A stretch of 64,000 nt of DNA from Winogradskyella schleiferi. GTDB taxonomy: Bacteria > Bacteroidota > Bacteroidia > Flavobacteriales > Flavobacteriaceae. Below, piece after piece: positions 16,392 to 24,506 of the stretch. The notes below the pieces were generated by a model, which saw only the letters and a list, made by a program, of their open reading frames with translations, had not been told where the DNA came from and did not search any database. Positions within the stretch are counted from its first letter, which is position 1; each line of letters starts with the position of its first letter. The DNA lies in NCBI RefSeq assembly GCF_013394655.1, contig NZ_CP053351.1, positions 4,008,001 through 4,072,000 on the forward strand, read 5' to 3'. The position numbers and the translations under genes are program-made.

Positions 16392-16865
16392 TTATCTAGA
16401 AATTTCTAAAATATCAAATTTCATGGTGCCATTTGGTACTTGAATTTCTGCGGTATCTCCTACAGATTTGCCTAATAACCCTTTTCCGATTGGTGAATTT
16501 ATAGAGATTTTACCCGACGCTAAATCAGCTTCACTCTCTGCAACCAAGGTATAGGTCATCTCCATACCATTAGTTTGGTTTTTAATTTTAACTTTTGATA
16601 AGGCTAAGACTTTGGTCAAATCCAGTTGCGACTCGTCTATGATTCTGGCTCCAGATAACGCTTCCTCCATTTTAGAAATTTTCATTTCAAGCATGCCTTG
16701 TGCTTCTTTGGCAGCATCGTATTCTGCATTTTCACTTAAATCCCCTTTATCCCTTGCCTCTGCAATAGCTTGCGAAGCTTTTGGACGTTCTACATCTTTA
16801 AGTTGGTTTAACTCGTCCCGTAATTTTTTTAAACCTTCAGCGGTGTAATAAGATACTTTACTCAT
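16392..16865 (-). CDS. greA: Transcription elongation factor GreA
   Basis: Rescues backtracked RNA polymerase by stimulating transcript cleavage. The 157-residue protein has an N-terminal coiled-coil (YYTAEGLKKLRDELNQLKDVERPKASQAIAEARDKGDLSENAEYDAAKEAQ) carrying the acidic D/E tip (GDLSENAEY). A C-terminal FKBP-like domain includes SPIGKGLLGKSVGDTAEIQVP. Standard length. Confidence 0.97.
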   Translation of the reverse strand: MSKVSYYTAEGLKKLRDELNQLKDVERPKASQAIAEARDKGDLSENAEYDAAKEAQGMLEMKISKMEEALSGARIIDESQLDLTKVLALSKVKIKNQTNGMEMTYTLVAESEADLASGKISINSPIGKGLLGKSVGDTAEIQVPNGTMKFDILEISR

Positions 16866-16904
16866 AATTCATTCGTTTAATCCATGTAATCTGTGGTCGC
16901 TATA

Positions 16905-17040
16905 TTCAAAATATCCCGAAACAAGTTCGGGACTAATGAAAAAATCCCGCGCTGACGAGATTACTATACAAATATATAAAATATTTACGGCAAAGTTCAA
17001 ATAATTGTAAATTGTGCCACACTGAGCCTGTCGAAGTGCC
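16905..17040. repeat. Dispersed repeat fragments upstream of the 17 kb lipoprotein gene
   Basis: CCCGAAACAAGTTCGGG (about 16913-16930) is a short palindrome related to the 1861-1892 repeat. CACTGAGCCTGTCGAAGTG (17020-17038) is a copy of the CTGAGC..GTCGAAG family also present at 19114-19137, 23665-23686, 23727-23750 and 45470-45491. They fill most of the greA upstream spacer. Confidence 0.6.
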
Positions 17041-17054
17041 AAAAAAAATTGAAG

Positions 17055-17492
17055 ATGAAAAAACTGTTTATAACGCTTAGTTGTGTTGTGATTTTTGCTT
17101 GTAGTAAAAACGATATCAACAGCAACTGTAATTTCTTGTTTGATGCTGGAGTCAACTTAACCGTGAACACTAATTTACCTCAGTTTAATCAATTAATATA
17201 CAATAGTAATGCCGTTTATGTTGATGGATATGGCAATGCTGGCATTTGGTTATATCGCGCAAATTCTACAACACTTTACGCATGGGACGCAGCTGACCCA
17301 AGCCATCCGCTAGAGAATTGCTCTGTTTTAACAGATTCAGGAATAGGAGACATTGTAGTCTGCGGCTGCGACGATGCCAATGAATATAGCCTTGGTACTG
17401 GTTACGGTTTTGACGGAAACACCCAACCCTGTACGTTGCAGGCATACAGGGTTGAGGATCTTGGCAATGGTATCTATCTTGTCAGTAACTAA
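17055..17492 (+). CDS. Putative lipoprotein with degenerate Rieske-like domain
   Basis: 145 residues from the ATG at 17055; a TTG two codons earlier is also open. A lipoprotein signal with lipobox-like VIFACS is followed by a small beta-rich domain (about 25-140). The arrangement AWDAADPSHPLENCS..VCGCDDANEYSLGTG..LQAYRVE resembles the Rieske fold in flavobacterial ferredoxin-subunit-like lipoproteins. The paired Cys-x-His and Cys-x2-His ligands are absent, so no iron-sulfur cluster is expected. It converges with the receptor gene at 17489. Confidence 0.6.
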   Translation: MKKLFITLSCVVIFACSKNDINSNCNFLFDAGVNLTVNTNLPQFNQLIYNSNAVYVDGYGNAGIWLYRANSTTLYAWDAADPSHPLENCSVLTDSGIGDIVVCGCDDANEYSLGTGYGFDGNTQPCTLQAYRVEDLGNGIYLVSN

Positions 17493-19834
17493 AAGTTCAA
17501 GGTTACACCAACCAAAAAGTTAGTGGTTGCTTGTGGGTAATAACCTACGCCCTCAATAGTTGAAACAATTCCTGGGTTGGAAAAGTCGTCATCATAAGTA
17601 TAATAATAACCGTTGGAAATATATTTCACATTGAAAATGTTATTTACTAATCCTGAAAACACTATAGATTCAAAAATAGATTTGGTTTTCAAAGTGTAAT
17701 TAATGTTGAAATCATTAATAAAATAACTATCCAATTTTGATAATTCAGCTTCAGTATTACTCATAAATTGCTCACCTACAAATTTACTTAACCAAGACAT
17801 TTGAAGATGTTCAATAGGCTGAAATACAATAGCATTGGCTGCGACTATACTTGGCGAAAATGAGATATCCGTTTTACCCAGATTCTGTAATTCGCCATCA
17901 AAAGAAACAATGGTTTCACTATTCTTATTGGTGCTAAGTGTGACATTTGGTTGTAAGGTTAACTTTGAAACCACAGGAATCACGGCTTCCAATTCTAAAC
18001 CTAATCGGTAACTTTTGCCACTATTGGTCCTAATAGGATTTCCTACGTCATCCAACCGACCGGATAAGACCAATTGCTCATTATATAACATGTAATAGGC
18101 ATTGGCATTAAACACAAAGTTTCCTTTGTTGTGTCTCCAACCCAGTTCAAAATCATTGAGTTGTTCTGGTTCTATAGCGTTATTGCTTTCAAAGTCAGTT
18201 CTATTCGGTTCTCTGTTCGCCCTGGCATAAGAGAAGTATAAACTGTTATCCTCATTGAGATCAAAGGTTATACCTGCTTTAGGATTAAAGAACGTAAAAT
18301 CTTTATCGACGGCAAATTCTACAATATCAGAAGTTGTACCCGTAGTTTTATAGGTTACGTTTCTTACTTGCATATCGCCGAATAGGCTTATTTTATTATT
18401 TATTTTATAATTTGCTTTCGCGAAAATGGATAAATCATTCTTTTTACTATTGCCATCATAATATCGGTCTCTAATTTCGGATTGACTTGCAAACTCTGCC
18501 CAGATCACTTCACCAAAATGGTCGCCATCATAATGACTGTATGAGCCTCCAAAAATAAGATCCAGGTTATCCTTTTTATAATTGGCATTGGCATTAAAAA
18601 CATAATAATTATTATCTAACCAACGTCTTCTAATTAAATCGGTTTCCTCAATTATTTCCCCATTAAAATTTAATGTTTCAAAGCCATAGTCACCAAAATC
18701 CTCATCTTCTTTGTATTGCTCAAAATACCCTTGCCCTTTGGTATAATTGAAACTCAATGTGGTTGACCATTGATTATCGTAACGTTGATTCCAATGTAAT
18801 TGATAATGATCTTGACTGTAATTATCCACTTCGTTATCATAAAATTTAAGAACATCATTGTCATCAAAATAAGCACCAGACACGTTGAATTGTCTATTTT
18901 CATCAATATTTGGGTTGGCGCCTAAGGCACTAATATAATCTGGATCGAAACCGTTCCAAGCTTGGTAAGTTACTTCGCTACCACCAAATGTAATAGCCTT
19001 TATTAAAGTGTTATCATCAATATAAGAGCCTTGTAAAAAATAGGATTTTAAATCTGTAGAAGCTCGATCGATATAACCATCAGAAGCTATATTTGACAAA
19101 CGGCCAGCAATCTCAATACTTCGACTTCGCTCAGCATCCGAATAAATTTGTCCTGTACTGAATTTTACAGTATGTTTTCTAGTATTAAAACTCCCAAAGG
19201 AATTAGAAATTTCGCCTGAAGCGTCTTTAGAAACCGCATCCGTCAACACGTTAATGCTTGCACCAAAAGCACCAGAACCGTTTGTTGAAGTTCCAACGCC
19301 ACGCTGAAGCTGTAGACTTTCAACAGAAGACGCAAAATCTCCTAAATTGACCCAAAATGTACCTAAGGATTCGGCGTCATTATAAGGAATTCCGTTAATG
19401 GTAACATTTGTCGATTGTGAACTTACACCACGAACTCTAATCCCTGTATAGCCAACACCTGCACCAGCATCTGTAGTGGTGACTACGGAAGGCAAATAGT
19501 TAAGTAGAACAGGAATGTCCTGGCCTAAATTACGTTTCGCCAACTCTTCTTTGGATACATTACTGTGCGTAATTGGTGATTTTGCATCGACACGAACTGC
19601 TTTTACTAGAACTTCGTCGAGTTTCTCAACTTTAGTTGAATCTTGTTGTTTCTCTTGCCCAAAAGCTGAGCAAAGACTTAATAAAAAAATGGAAAATGTT
19701 AATCTCTGTTTTCGTTTTTTTGAGAGATTGTTGAATAAAATTTTAGTTTCGGCTATATTATTTAGAAAGGCGAAACTGAATCTAGATAATGACAATAGAT
19801 TATCAGATTGAACTTTAAGAATACTAGATTTCAT
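17489..19834 (-). CDS. TonB-dependent receptor, TPP-riboswitch controlled (probable thiamine uptake)
   Basis: Outer-membrane receptor with plug domain (LDEVLVKAVRVDAKSPITHSNVSKEELAKRNLGQDIPVLLNYLPSVVTTTDAG) and beta-barrel ending in an aromatic residue (GVTLNF). A TPP riboswitch lies 215 bases upstream on the same strand, so the substrate is probably thiamine or a precursor. The first ATG at 19834 leaves about 50 residues before the apparent signal peptide (LTFSIFLLSLCSAFGQ). The frame is open to 19870. This extended N-terminus contains an AGTTTCG/CGAAACT inverted repeat and may be partly untranslated. Around residue 235 the peptide DAERSRSIE is encoded by a dispersed repeat. Confidence 0.85.
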   Translation of the reverse strand: MKSSILKVQSDNLLSLSRFSFAFLNNIAETKILFNNLSKKRKQRLTFSIFLLSLCSAFGQEKQQDSTKVEKLDEVLVKAVRVDAKSPITHSNVSKEELAKRNLGQDIPVLLNYLPSVVTTTDAGAGVGYTGIRVRGVSSQSTNVTINGIPYNDAESLGTFWVNLGDFASSVESLQLQRGVGTSTNGSGAFGASINVLTDAVSKDASGEISNSFGSFNTRKHTVKFSTGQIYSDAERSRSIEIAGRLSNIASDGYIDRASTDLKSYFLQGSYIDDNTLIKAITFGGSEVTYQAWNGFDPDYISALGANPNIDENRQFNVSGAYFDDNDVLKFYDNEVDNYSQDHYQLHWNQRYDNQWSTTLSFNYTKGQGYFEQYKEDEDFGDYGFETLNFNGEIIEETDLIRRRWLDNNYYVFNANANYKKDNLDLIFGGSYSHYDGDHFGEVIWAEFASQSEIRDRYYDGNSKKNDLSIFAKANYKINNKISLFGDMQVRNVTYKTTGTTSDIVEFAVDKDFTFFNPKAGITFDLNEDNSLYFSYARANREPNRTDFESNNAIEPEQLNDFELGWRHNKGNFVFNANAYYMLYNEQLVLSGRLDDVGNPIRTNSGKSYRLGLELEAVIPVVSKLTLQPNVTLSTNKNSETIVSFDGELQNLGKTDISFSPSIVAANAIVFQPIEHLQMSWLSKFVGEQFMSNTEAELSKLDSYFINDFNINYTLKTKSIFESIVFSGLVNNIFNVKYISNGYYYTYDDDFSNPGIVSTIEGVGYYPQATTNFLVGVTLNF
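19114..19137. repeat. CTGAGCGAAGTCGAAG repeat inside the receptor gene
   Basis: On the coding strand the sequence reads ATGCTGAGCGAAGTCGAAG followed by TATTG, a copy of the dispersed family seen in intergenic DNA at 17020, 23665, 23727 and 45470. It is read in frame as DAERSRSIE, inside the barrel region, in a probable extracellular loop. Confidence 0.65.
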
Positions 19835-20021
19835 ACGACTATAATTTATAATCGAATAAAAAGAGGTCATTATTCTTGGTTAATAATTAATTTTTTGAGC
19901 TTAAGGCTTATGCAGTTGGTAAATGTTGATTTCTTCGTTTTGAAACTGTTCATGTCTAAATATAACAGATCAAGTTTCAGAAGTAGTAAAAACAATCATT
20001 GATAACCTTATTGCACTCGCT

Positions 20022-20043
20022 AAAAATGTCCACAAGACATTTT
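20022..20043 (-). terminator. Riboswitch expression platform (terminator hairpin)
   Basis: On the minus strand AAAATGTC-TTGTG-GACATTTT followed by T's forms an 8-base stem directly after the TPP aptamer. This is what a transcription-terminating switch needs: ligand binding would favour this hairpin and stop expression of the receptor. Confidence 0.6.
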
Positions 20044-20045
20044 CT

Positions 20046-20122
20046 TAACGCTCGCTTCCTAAACAGCATTACCTGTTCTAGGTTCAATGGGTATGATCTC
20101 AGCCGATAATAGGCACCCCTTT
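20046..20122 (-). promoter_or_regulatory. TPP riboswitch (THI element)
   Basis: Reading the minus strand, the conserved aptamer blocks appear in order: GGGGTGCC, then CTGAGATCATACCC, then TTGAACCT, then ACAGGTAATGCTG, closing with GAAGCGAG. These are the THI-box signatures of the TPP aptamer. It precedes the TonB receptor at 17489-19834, with a terminator hairpin in between. A -7-like box TATCTTTG lies just upstream (complement of 20136-20143). Confidence 0.92.
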
Positions 20123-20284
20123 TTTGAGAACGTGGCAAAGATAAAAGGGATTTTTGATTTTCTAGTAACGATTTTCGATTTTTTCTTCTAGCAAACACAG
20201 AAAGGCACAAAGCGAGACTTTAAAGCTTTGCAATTTAGACGCTTTACGCAAAAAAAAATGAGATTTTGCGTCTTGATTTTGGAA
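20123..20284. other. Spacer with receptor promoter and repeat-like DNA
   Basis: It holds the probable -7 box of the riboswitch transcript at 20136-20143 (minus). It also holds repeat-like CACAAAG/CTTTGC words at 20205-20275 (AGGCACAAAGCG, AAAGCTTTGC, TTTTGCGTC), similar in style to 6030-6110 upstream of leuS. No ORF here is supported. Confidence 0.4.
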
Positions 20285-20689
20285 TTAATCTAATTTTGGT
20301 GGCTTGCGATTGGCCTTTTTATCCGCATTAATCCGTTTGTTCTTTAAACGCTTCTTTTTGACTCTTCTGGGAACTCTAGTCGGTACCCTTAACTTTTCTT
20401 CCTTTAAGCCTTCTTCAATCAAGTCTAAAAAGCGGCGGGTGACTAAAGCCTTGTTTCTAAATTGACTTCTGCTTTCATCAGATGCAAGGATTAATACGCC
20501 GTCTTTGGTTAATCGATTATTGAAAAATTCAGAAAGTTTTTGTTTTTCTTCGTCATTAAAGACTTGGGAATTTTCAAGGTCAAAATATAATTCAGCTTTA
20601 GACGATACTTTGTTTACATTTTGACCTCCGCTTCCTGAGCTTCGGACATATTTGTAGTTTAATTCAGATTTTAGTAATTCGGAATCCAC
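20285..20689 (-). CDS. arfB: Alternative ribosome-rescue factor ArfB
   Basis: Peptidyl-tRNA hydrolase that frees ribosomes stalled at mRNA 3' ends. The 134-residue protein has the catalytic GGQ in YVRSSGSGGQNVNKVSSKAEL and the basic C-terminal tail (RVKKKRLKNKRINADKKANRKPPK) that enters the empty mRNA channel. Full length. Its start overlaps the DUF4301 stop by one base, so it ends a four- or five-gene operon. Confidence 0.95.
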   Translation of the reverse strand: MDSELLKSELNYKYVRSSGSGGQNVNKVSSKAELYFDLENSQVFNDEEKQKLSEFFNNRLTKDGVLILASDESRSQFRNKALVTRRFLDLIEEGLKEEKLRVPTRVPRRVKKKRLKNKRINADKKANRKPPKLD

Positions 20690-22248
20690 TATTCTTTAAT
20701 TTGATGTGGTGATTTTAATAGATCGTTGACGGTTTTAACAGGATTGAAAGTGATGATTGGTACCTCAACAAAAATCGTCGTCCAATGGGCCATACTTCCA
20801 TTCCAAAGTCCTGGCAGCTCCAATGCTTTTAGTTGTTTCCCATTTTTGGTTTTTTGGGAAATGAAAGCGGTATTAGGATCTACGTAGTTTGCCAGATCAA
20901 ACTTTTCGCCTTTATAATTTTTTATACCACAGACTAAATCTACAGGATTAAAATGGGTGGCGTTATTTAGTATATCTGCTTGTTTTTGGTCTTCTAAATT
21001 GATTTGAGCCGATTCCACAATTTGAAGCGATTGGTTAGATCTGTGATCTTTTACCCAAAATGGACCGCCTCCTGGCTCGCCTTCATTTTTTACCATGCCG
21101 CAGATACGAATTGGGCGGTTTAGTTTTTCTTTAAGGTATTCAACCTTATAACGATCGGCATATTTTTTATATTCATCCGTTATTTTAATGCTTAACTTAT
21201 CTGTTAGAAAATTCTCAATAGTTGTCAAACGCTCTTCTGTAATCGTTTTTGAATCTAAAACCTGTAAATATTCAAAAGTTTGATTTTGTAATTCCATAAG
21301 AATTCCTGCTAGCACTTTTTTATATTTTGCAACTTCTTCTTTGTATCTATAGACGACGACATTATCTATATTTTTAATAAAAACAACATCTGCATTGAGG
21401 TTATTCAGGTTTGTCAATAAAGCGCCATGACCAGATGGTCTAAACAATATGGAGCCATCAGCTTTCCTAAAAGGTTCGTTATCCAAAGTTAACGCAATGG
21501 TATCCGTAGATTGCTGTTGGTATGAAAATGAAATATCAAATGTAACGCCTGTATTTTTCTCTATATCTTGCTGAATATTCTTAAACTCTTCTTTAAATTT
21601 ATCTTCATGAACTTCTGAAATAGTGAAATGCAATTTAGCCAATCCATTACTCGATGCGTATAAGGCTGCTTCGTACAAATGTTCTTCAAAGGCCGTAGAA
21701 ATATGGTCTTTTTTATACTCATGAAATGGTAACAATCCCTTAGGTTGATTTCCGAAGTTCATTTGGTTTTCATCTAACATCGCTTTTGCAAAATGCCACA
21801 CTTTTTCTTGCGTTGGTAACATTTCAAGGTTGATCCCTTTAGATTTCAATGACGCTAATATGTCTCTATAAAATGGAAATTTTTCCATCCCAACCATAAA
21901 GAGTGATAATTCCCTTAAATTGTTTCTGTTGATATAAGAATTAAGTGATTGTTCATCAGGATTGTATTGGTTGACAAACTGAAATAGAAATTTGAACATT
22001 CGGGTTGCAGCTCCTGATGCTGGTACAAATTTTAATAACGTTTTATTATCTTTTTCTGCTTCGAATGATGCGATGTACATGTCAATTAAACTATCATTCA
22101 ATGTCATTATTCCGCTATCAGTCGTGGCTGCTTCAGCAATATTTGTAAATGGAATTCCAGCTTTAAAAATGTGAACTTGTTTTTTAACTTCATCTAAGCT
22201 TAAACCTTTCGATTCTATTTGTTTTATATCTTTTTCTGTAAAATTCAT
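20689..22248 (-). CDS. DUF4301 family protein
   Basis: 519 residues, full length for this Bacteroidota family. Conserved stretches include KFVPASGAATRMFKFL, FRPSGHGALLTNLNNL, ICGMVKNEGEPGGGPFWV and NPVDLVCGIKNYKGEKFDL. The PxGxxTRM-like start and the GHGAL region resemble nucleotidyltransferase-type folds, but no activity is established. It overlaps its upstream neighbour by 4 bases and arfB by 1, so it is translationally coupled to both. Confidence 0.85.
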   Translation of the reverse strand: MNFTEKDIKQIESKGLSLDEVKKQVHIFKAGIPFTNIAEAATTDSGIMTLNDSLIDMYIASFEAEKDNKTLLKFVPASGAATRMFKFLFQFVNQYNPDEQSLNSYINRNNLRELSLFMVGMEKFPFYRDILASLKSKGINLEMLPTQEKVWHFAKAMLDENQMNFGNQPKGLLPFHEYKKDHISTAFEEHLYEAALYASSNGLAKLHFTISEVHEDKFKEEFKNIQQDIEKNTGVTFDISFSYQQQSTDTIALTLDNEPFRKADGSILFRPSGHGALLTNLNNLNADVVFIKNIDNVVVYRYKEEVAKYKKVLAGILMELQNQTFEYLQVLDSKTITEERLTTIENFLTDKLSIKITDEYKKYADRYKVEYLKEKLNRPIRICGMVKNEGEPGGGPFWVKDHRSNQSLQIVESAQINLEDQKQADILNNATHFNPVDLVCGIKNYKGEKFDLANYVDPNTAFISQKTKNGKQLKALELPGLWNGSMAHWTTIFVEVPIITFNPVKTVNDLLKSPHQIKE

Positions 22249-22814
22249 AATTTGTTATTTAATAGACGATCAATATGTTGAACAGCAATCTTAAGACGTT
22301 CCTCTTTACTTCCTTTTAATAAAACATAAGGCTTGTTGTGAGTTTTAAGAGCCGTTTCAAAAGCGTTGAACATGCGTTCTCTTTCATTGGGTTTATCCCT
22401 TAGGTCGTCCGCTTCCCAAGGTGTGTCAATATAAGTTAAAAAGTAAAGATCGTAAAAATTTTTTAAAGCGTAATTGTCTAAAATCGGGTCACATGTTCCT
22501 GAATAATAAGCTTCACTATATACTTTGGTTTCCAGTAAATCGGTGTCACAGATTAAAACTGAGTCTGTTTTTAGGGCCAGTTTATTTTCAAGAGCCATCT
22601 GTCCAATTGCTATGGGAAGTAAATCTTTTGGTTCACAAGTTTTACGTTCATCATTCCATTTTTCCTGTAAATAATCACGTGCATATTCTGGCACCCAAAC
22701 TGAATTATAGTGTCTAGCTAATTGCTTAGAAAGCGTAGTTTTTCCTGTAGATTCTGGTCCGAATAAAACTACTTTTATGCAGTCTGATGGTTGTTGTTTA
22801 AGTGCTTCTTCCAT
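22245..22814 (-). CDS. NadR-like P-loop kinase (ribosylnicotinamide or thiamine kinase)
   Basis: 189 residues. Walker A is GPESTGKTTLSKQLA (about residues 19-33), followed by the NadR-type VPEYARDYLQ segment and CDTDLLETKVYSEAY. This is the kinase half of NadR without the adenylyltransferase domain. Its start overlaps the pnuC-like gene by 40 bases. Because the operon also encodes a thiamine-binding protein and lies beside a TPP-regulated receptor, phosphorylation of thiamine after PnuC-type import is a serious alternative to nicotinamide riboside phosphorylation. Confidence 0.8.
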   Translation of the reverse strand: MEEALKQQPSDCIKVVLFGPESTGKTTLSKQLARHYNSVWVPEYARDYLQEKWNDERKTCEPKDLLPIAIGQMALENKLALKTDSVLICDTDLLETKVYSEAYYSGTCDPILDNYALKNFYDLYFLTYIDTPWEADDLRDKPNERERMFNAFETALKTHNKPYVLLKGSKEERLKIAVQHIDRLLNNKL

Positions 22815-23407
22815 GAGATATAGCCTTGTATTGCTAAGATTGTAAAGATAAAATATTGTAATGATAACATGCCCAAACCTCTATATGCATAAAGAGGAAT
22901 TGTTATTAAATCGCCAATAATCCAAAGGGTCCAATTTTCTAATTTTTTATTAGCCATGTACCACATTGCTGTAAAGAAAATACCAGAAGTAACGATATCT
23001 ATATAGTTTGGAATTTCTATAGTATAATCATAAAAGAGATATACTAAATAGGTAACTATCATGGTCAATATAAATAAGCCAACACCAATTAGTTTTTCTT
23101 TGGAAGTCGTTCTGGAAATCGGAACAGCAATGACGTTGTTTTTTTTCCGCGACCAATTCCACCATCCATATAGACTCATTACGGAATAATAAAAATTCAT
23201 CATCATATCGCCTAAATATTGATTAATATATAAGAGATAAACAGTAATTACTGTACAAATTATTCCTGTTGGATATACAAGAATATTTTCTTGTTTTGCA
23301 TACCAAACACTCGCAATTCCGAACACAAATGCAACGGCCTCTAATACAATTTGATATGTCGGCGCATTTTGATAGGCGTTTAAGAAAAAATCAAAAATTT
23401 GGTTCAT
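22775..23407 (-). CDS. PnuC/PnuT family vitamin transporter
   Basis: 210 residues with about seven membrane helices, the PnuC size. It has the family motif FYYSVMSLYGWWNW (about residues 73-86) and the C-terminal ENWTLWIIGDLITIPLYAYRG. PnuC proteins import nicotinamide riboside by facilitated diffusion with intracellular kinase trapping; PnuT homologues import thiamine. Context (TPP riboswitch receptor, YkoF-like protein, P-loop kinase) favours PnuT. It overlaps the next gene by 40 bases and the previous one by 17. Confidence 0.88.
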   Translation of the reverse strand: MNQIFDFFLNAYQNAPTYQIVLEAVAFVFGIASVWYAKQENILVYPTGIICTVITVYLLYINQYLGDMMMNFYYSVMSLYGWWNWSRKKNNVIAVPISRTTSKEKLIGVGLFILTMIVTYLVYLFYDYTIEIPNYIDIVTSGIFFTAMWYMANKKLENWTLWIIGDLITIPLYAYRGLGMLSLQYFIFTILAIQGYISWKKHLNNNHQTA

Positions 23408-23651
23408 AATCGCTTCGGTCGGTTTTAACCAATTTCATGTGCAATACGGCAATGTCTAAACCTGAAAATGATTTCTTAATTTCTTGGGTCAAAAAAGGCA
23501 TTACCTTATCATAATCTCCATAGATCTGCGTGCTTAGAGGATTTTCCAAAATTTTAAATTCAGAAGCCCTAAGCTCTTTTATGAAGTCGATGATGTGTGG
23601 TTCGTAATCGTCTTTTAATGGTGTAAGTGTTAGTTCTATTGATATTTTCAT
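23391..23651 (-). CDS. Thiamine-binding protein, YkoF/MTH1187 family
   Basis: 86 residues. The sequence MKISIELTLTPLKDDYEPHIIDFIKELR..ILENPLSTQIYGDYDKVMPFLTQEIKKSF fits the small ferredoxin-like MTH1187/YkoF fold, some members of which bind thiamine. No signal peptide. It is the first gene of the operon with the PnuC-like transporter, kinase, DUF4301 and arfB, with a 17-base overlap to the transporter gene. Confidence 0.75.
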   Translation of the reverse strand: MKISIELTLTPLKDDYEPHIIDFIKELRASEFKILENPLSTQIYGDYDKVMPFLTQEIKKSFSGLDIAVLHMKLVKTDRSDYEPNF

Positions 23652-23664
23652 ACTTTGTTTTGCA

Positions 23665-23758
23665 TTTCGACTACGCTCAATGTGAACTTCAGCGGTAATC
23701 TTTTAATTATATATTAGTCTTTATTTGGACTTCGACTGCCCTCAGTCTGACAGTCTGA
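23665..23758. repeat. Paired CTGAGG/GTCGAAG repeats upstream of the transporter operon
   Basis: TTTCGACTACGCTCAATGTG (23665-23684) and ACTTCGACTGCCCTCAGTC (about 23729-23748) are copies of the dispersed family. They sit in the 108-base gap between the GGGP synthase stop and the thiamine-binding protein start. No TPP aptamer was found here. Confidence 0.6.
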
Positions 23759-23759
23759 G

Positions 23760-24506
23760 TTACTTTATTAATTCATCGAAGAAGTTTTCGTCTTCTTCAA
23801 AAGCAGTTCCTATAACCACCAAATCTGCTCCTGCTTTGTATGCTGATTCCATGTCGGCTTTTGTTCTAATGCCTCCACCAACAATCAAAGGTATATTGAG
23901 TTGTTGTTTAACTTCTGAAATAATACCAGCTTCAATAGGATGTGTTGCGCCACTACCAGCTTCAAGATAAATGAATTTCATACCTAATAATTCTCCTGCC
24001 TTTGCAGTGTCTTTTATCGTTTGAACATTTTTTCTTGGAATTGGTTTAGTTTCACTCACGCGTTGTACTGCAGTTTCTTTTCCACCATGCCTGACGGCAG
24101 GCAGGTTTTCAATTAAAAGATATCCTGTTGGAATGACTTCCAAATTAGAGTACTTCAACCTAGAAACAGCTTCGACGTGTTTACCAATTAAATAATCAGG
24201 ATTTCGACCAGAAATTAAAGACAAAAACAAAACACCATCAGCTTTATCCGTAATTTGAACAATATCTCCAGGAAATAAAACAACCGGTAAATTCGTATGC
24301 TTTTTAATTTCGATGACTAAAGTTTCCGTTAGACCTTCATCAACTTCGCTTCCTCCAACAAAAATATGTGTGGCTATGGATTGATTGACCTTAGATATAA
24401 AATTCGACACATGTTCAATCTTCATCTTATCTGGATCAATCAAAACGGCTAAAAGTTTTTTGGCTTTAGCTTTTTCAGCAATTATATTTTGGTAAATACT
24501 GTTCAT
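23760..24506 (-). CDS. Geranylgeranylglyceryl phosphate synthase family protein
   Basis: 248-residue TIM-barrel prenyltransferase that joins an isoprenyl diphosphate to sn-glycerol-1-phosphate; bacterial PcrB/GGGPS relatives occur in Bacteroidota. Motifs visible: VLIDPDKM, THIFVGGSEVDEG, FPGDIVQ, KFIYLEAGSGATHPIE and LIVGGGIRTKADMESAYKAGADLVVIGTAFE. After residue about 134 an extra LPAVRHGG interrupts the usual IENG/GKETAVQRVS connection and coincides with a palindromic repeat. Its start overlaps the phosphopantetheinyl transferase stop by one base. Confidence 0.92.
   Translation of the reverse strand: MNSIYQNIIAEKAKAKKLLAVLIDPDKMKIEHVSNFISKVNQSIATHIFVGGSEVDEGLTETLVIEIKKHTNLPVVLFPGDIVQITDKADGVLFLSLISGRNPDYLIGKHVEAVSRLKYSNLEVIPTGYLLIENLPAVRHGGKETAVQRVSETKPIPRKNVQTIKDTAKAGELLGMKFIYLEAGSGATHPIEAGIISEVKQQLNIPLIVGGGIRTKADMESAYKAGADLVVIGTAFEEDENFFDELIK
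24083..24105. repeat. CCTGCCTGCCGTCAGGC repeat inside the GGGP synthase gene
   Basis: On the coding strand CCTGCCTGCCGTCAGGCATG followed by GTG forms an imperfect palindrome (GCCTGCCGTCAGGC), more GC-rich than the surroundings. It encodes LPAVRHGG between conserved TGYLLIEN and KETAVQRVS, giving an eight-residue in-frame insertion. A shorter relative, CTGCCTGAGGCAG, occurs upstream of ahcY at about 25168-25180. Confidence 0.65.

Noticed and set aside
19977..20210. Minus-strand ORF of 77 codons overlapping the TPP riboswitch
   Set aside because: It runs through the aptamer and shows only repeat-like basic sequence; the conserved RNA explains the DNA.
22245..23407. Nicotinamide riboside salvage as sole reading of the PnuC plus NadR-like pair
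   Set aside because: Not excluded, but the neighbouring TPP riboswitch and YkoF-like protein favour thiamine; kept as an alternative.
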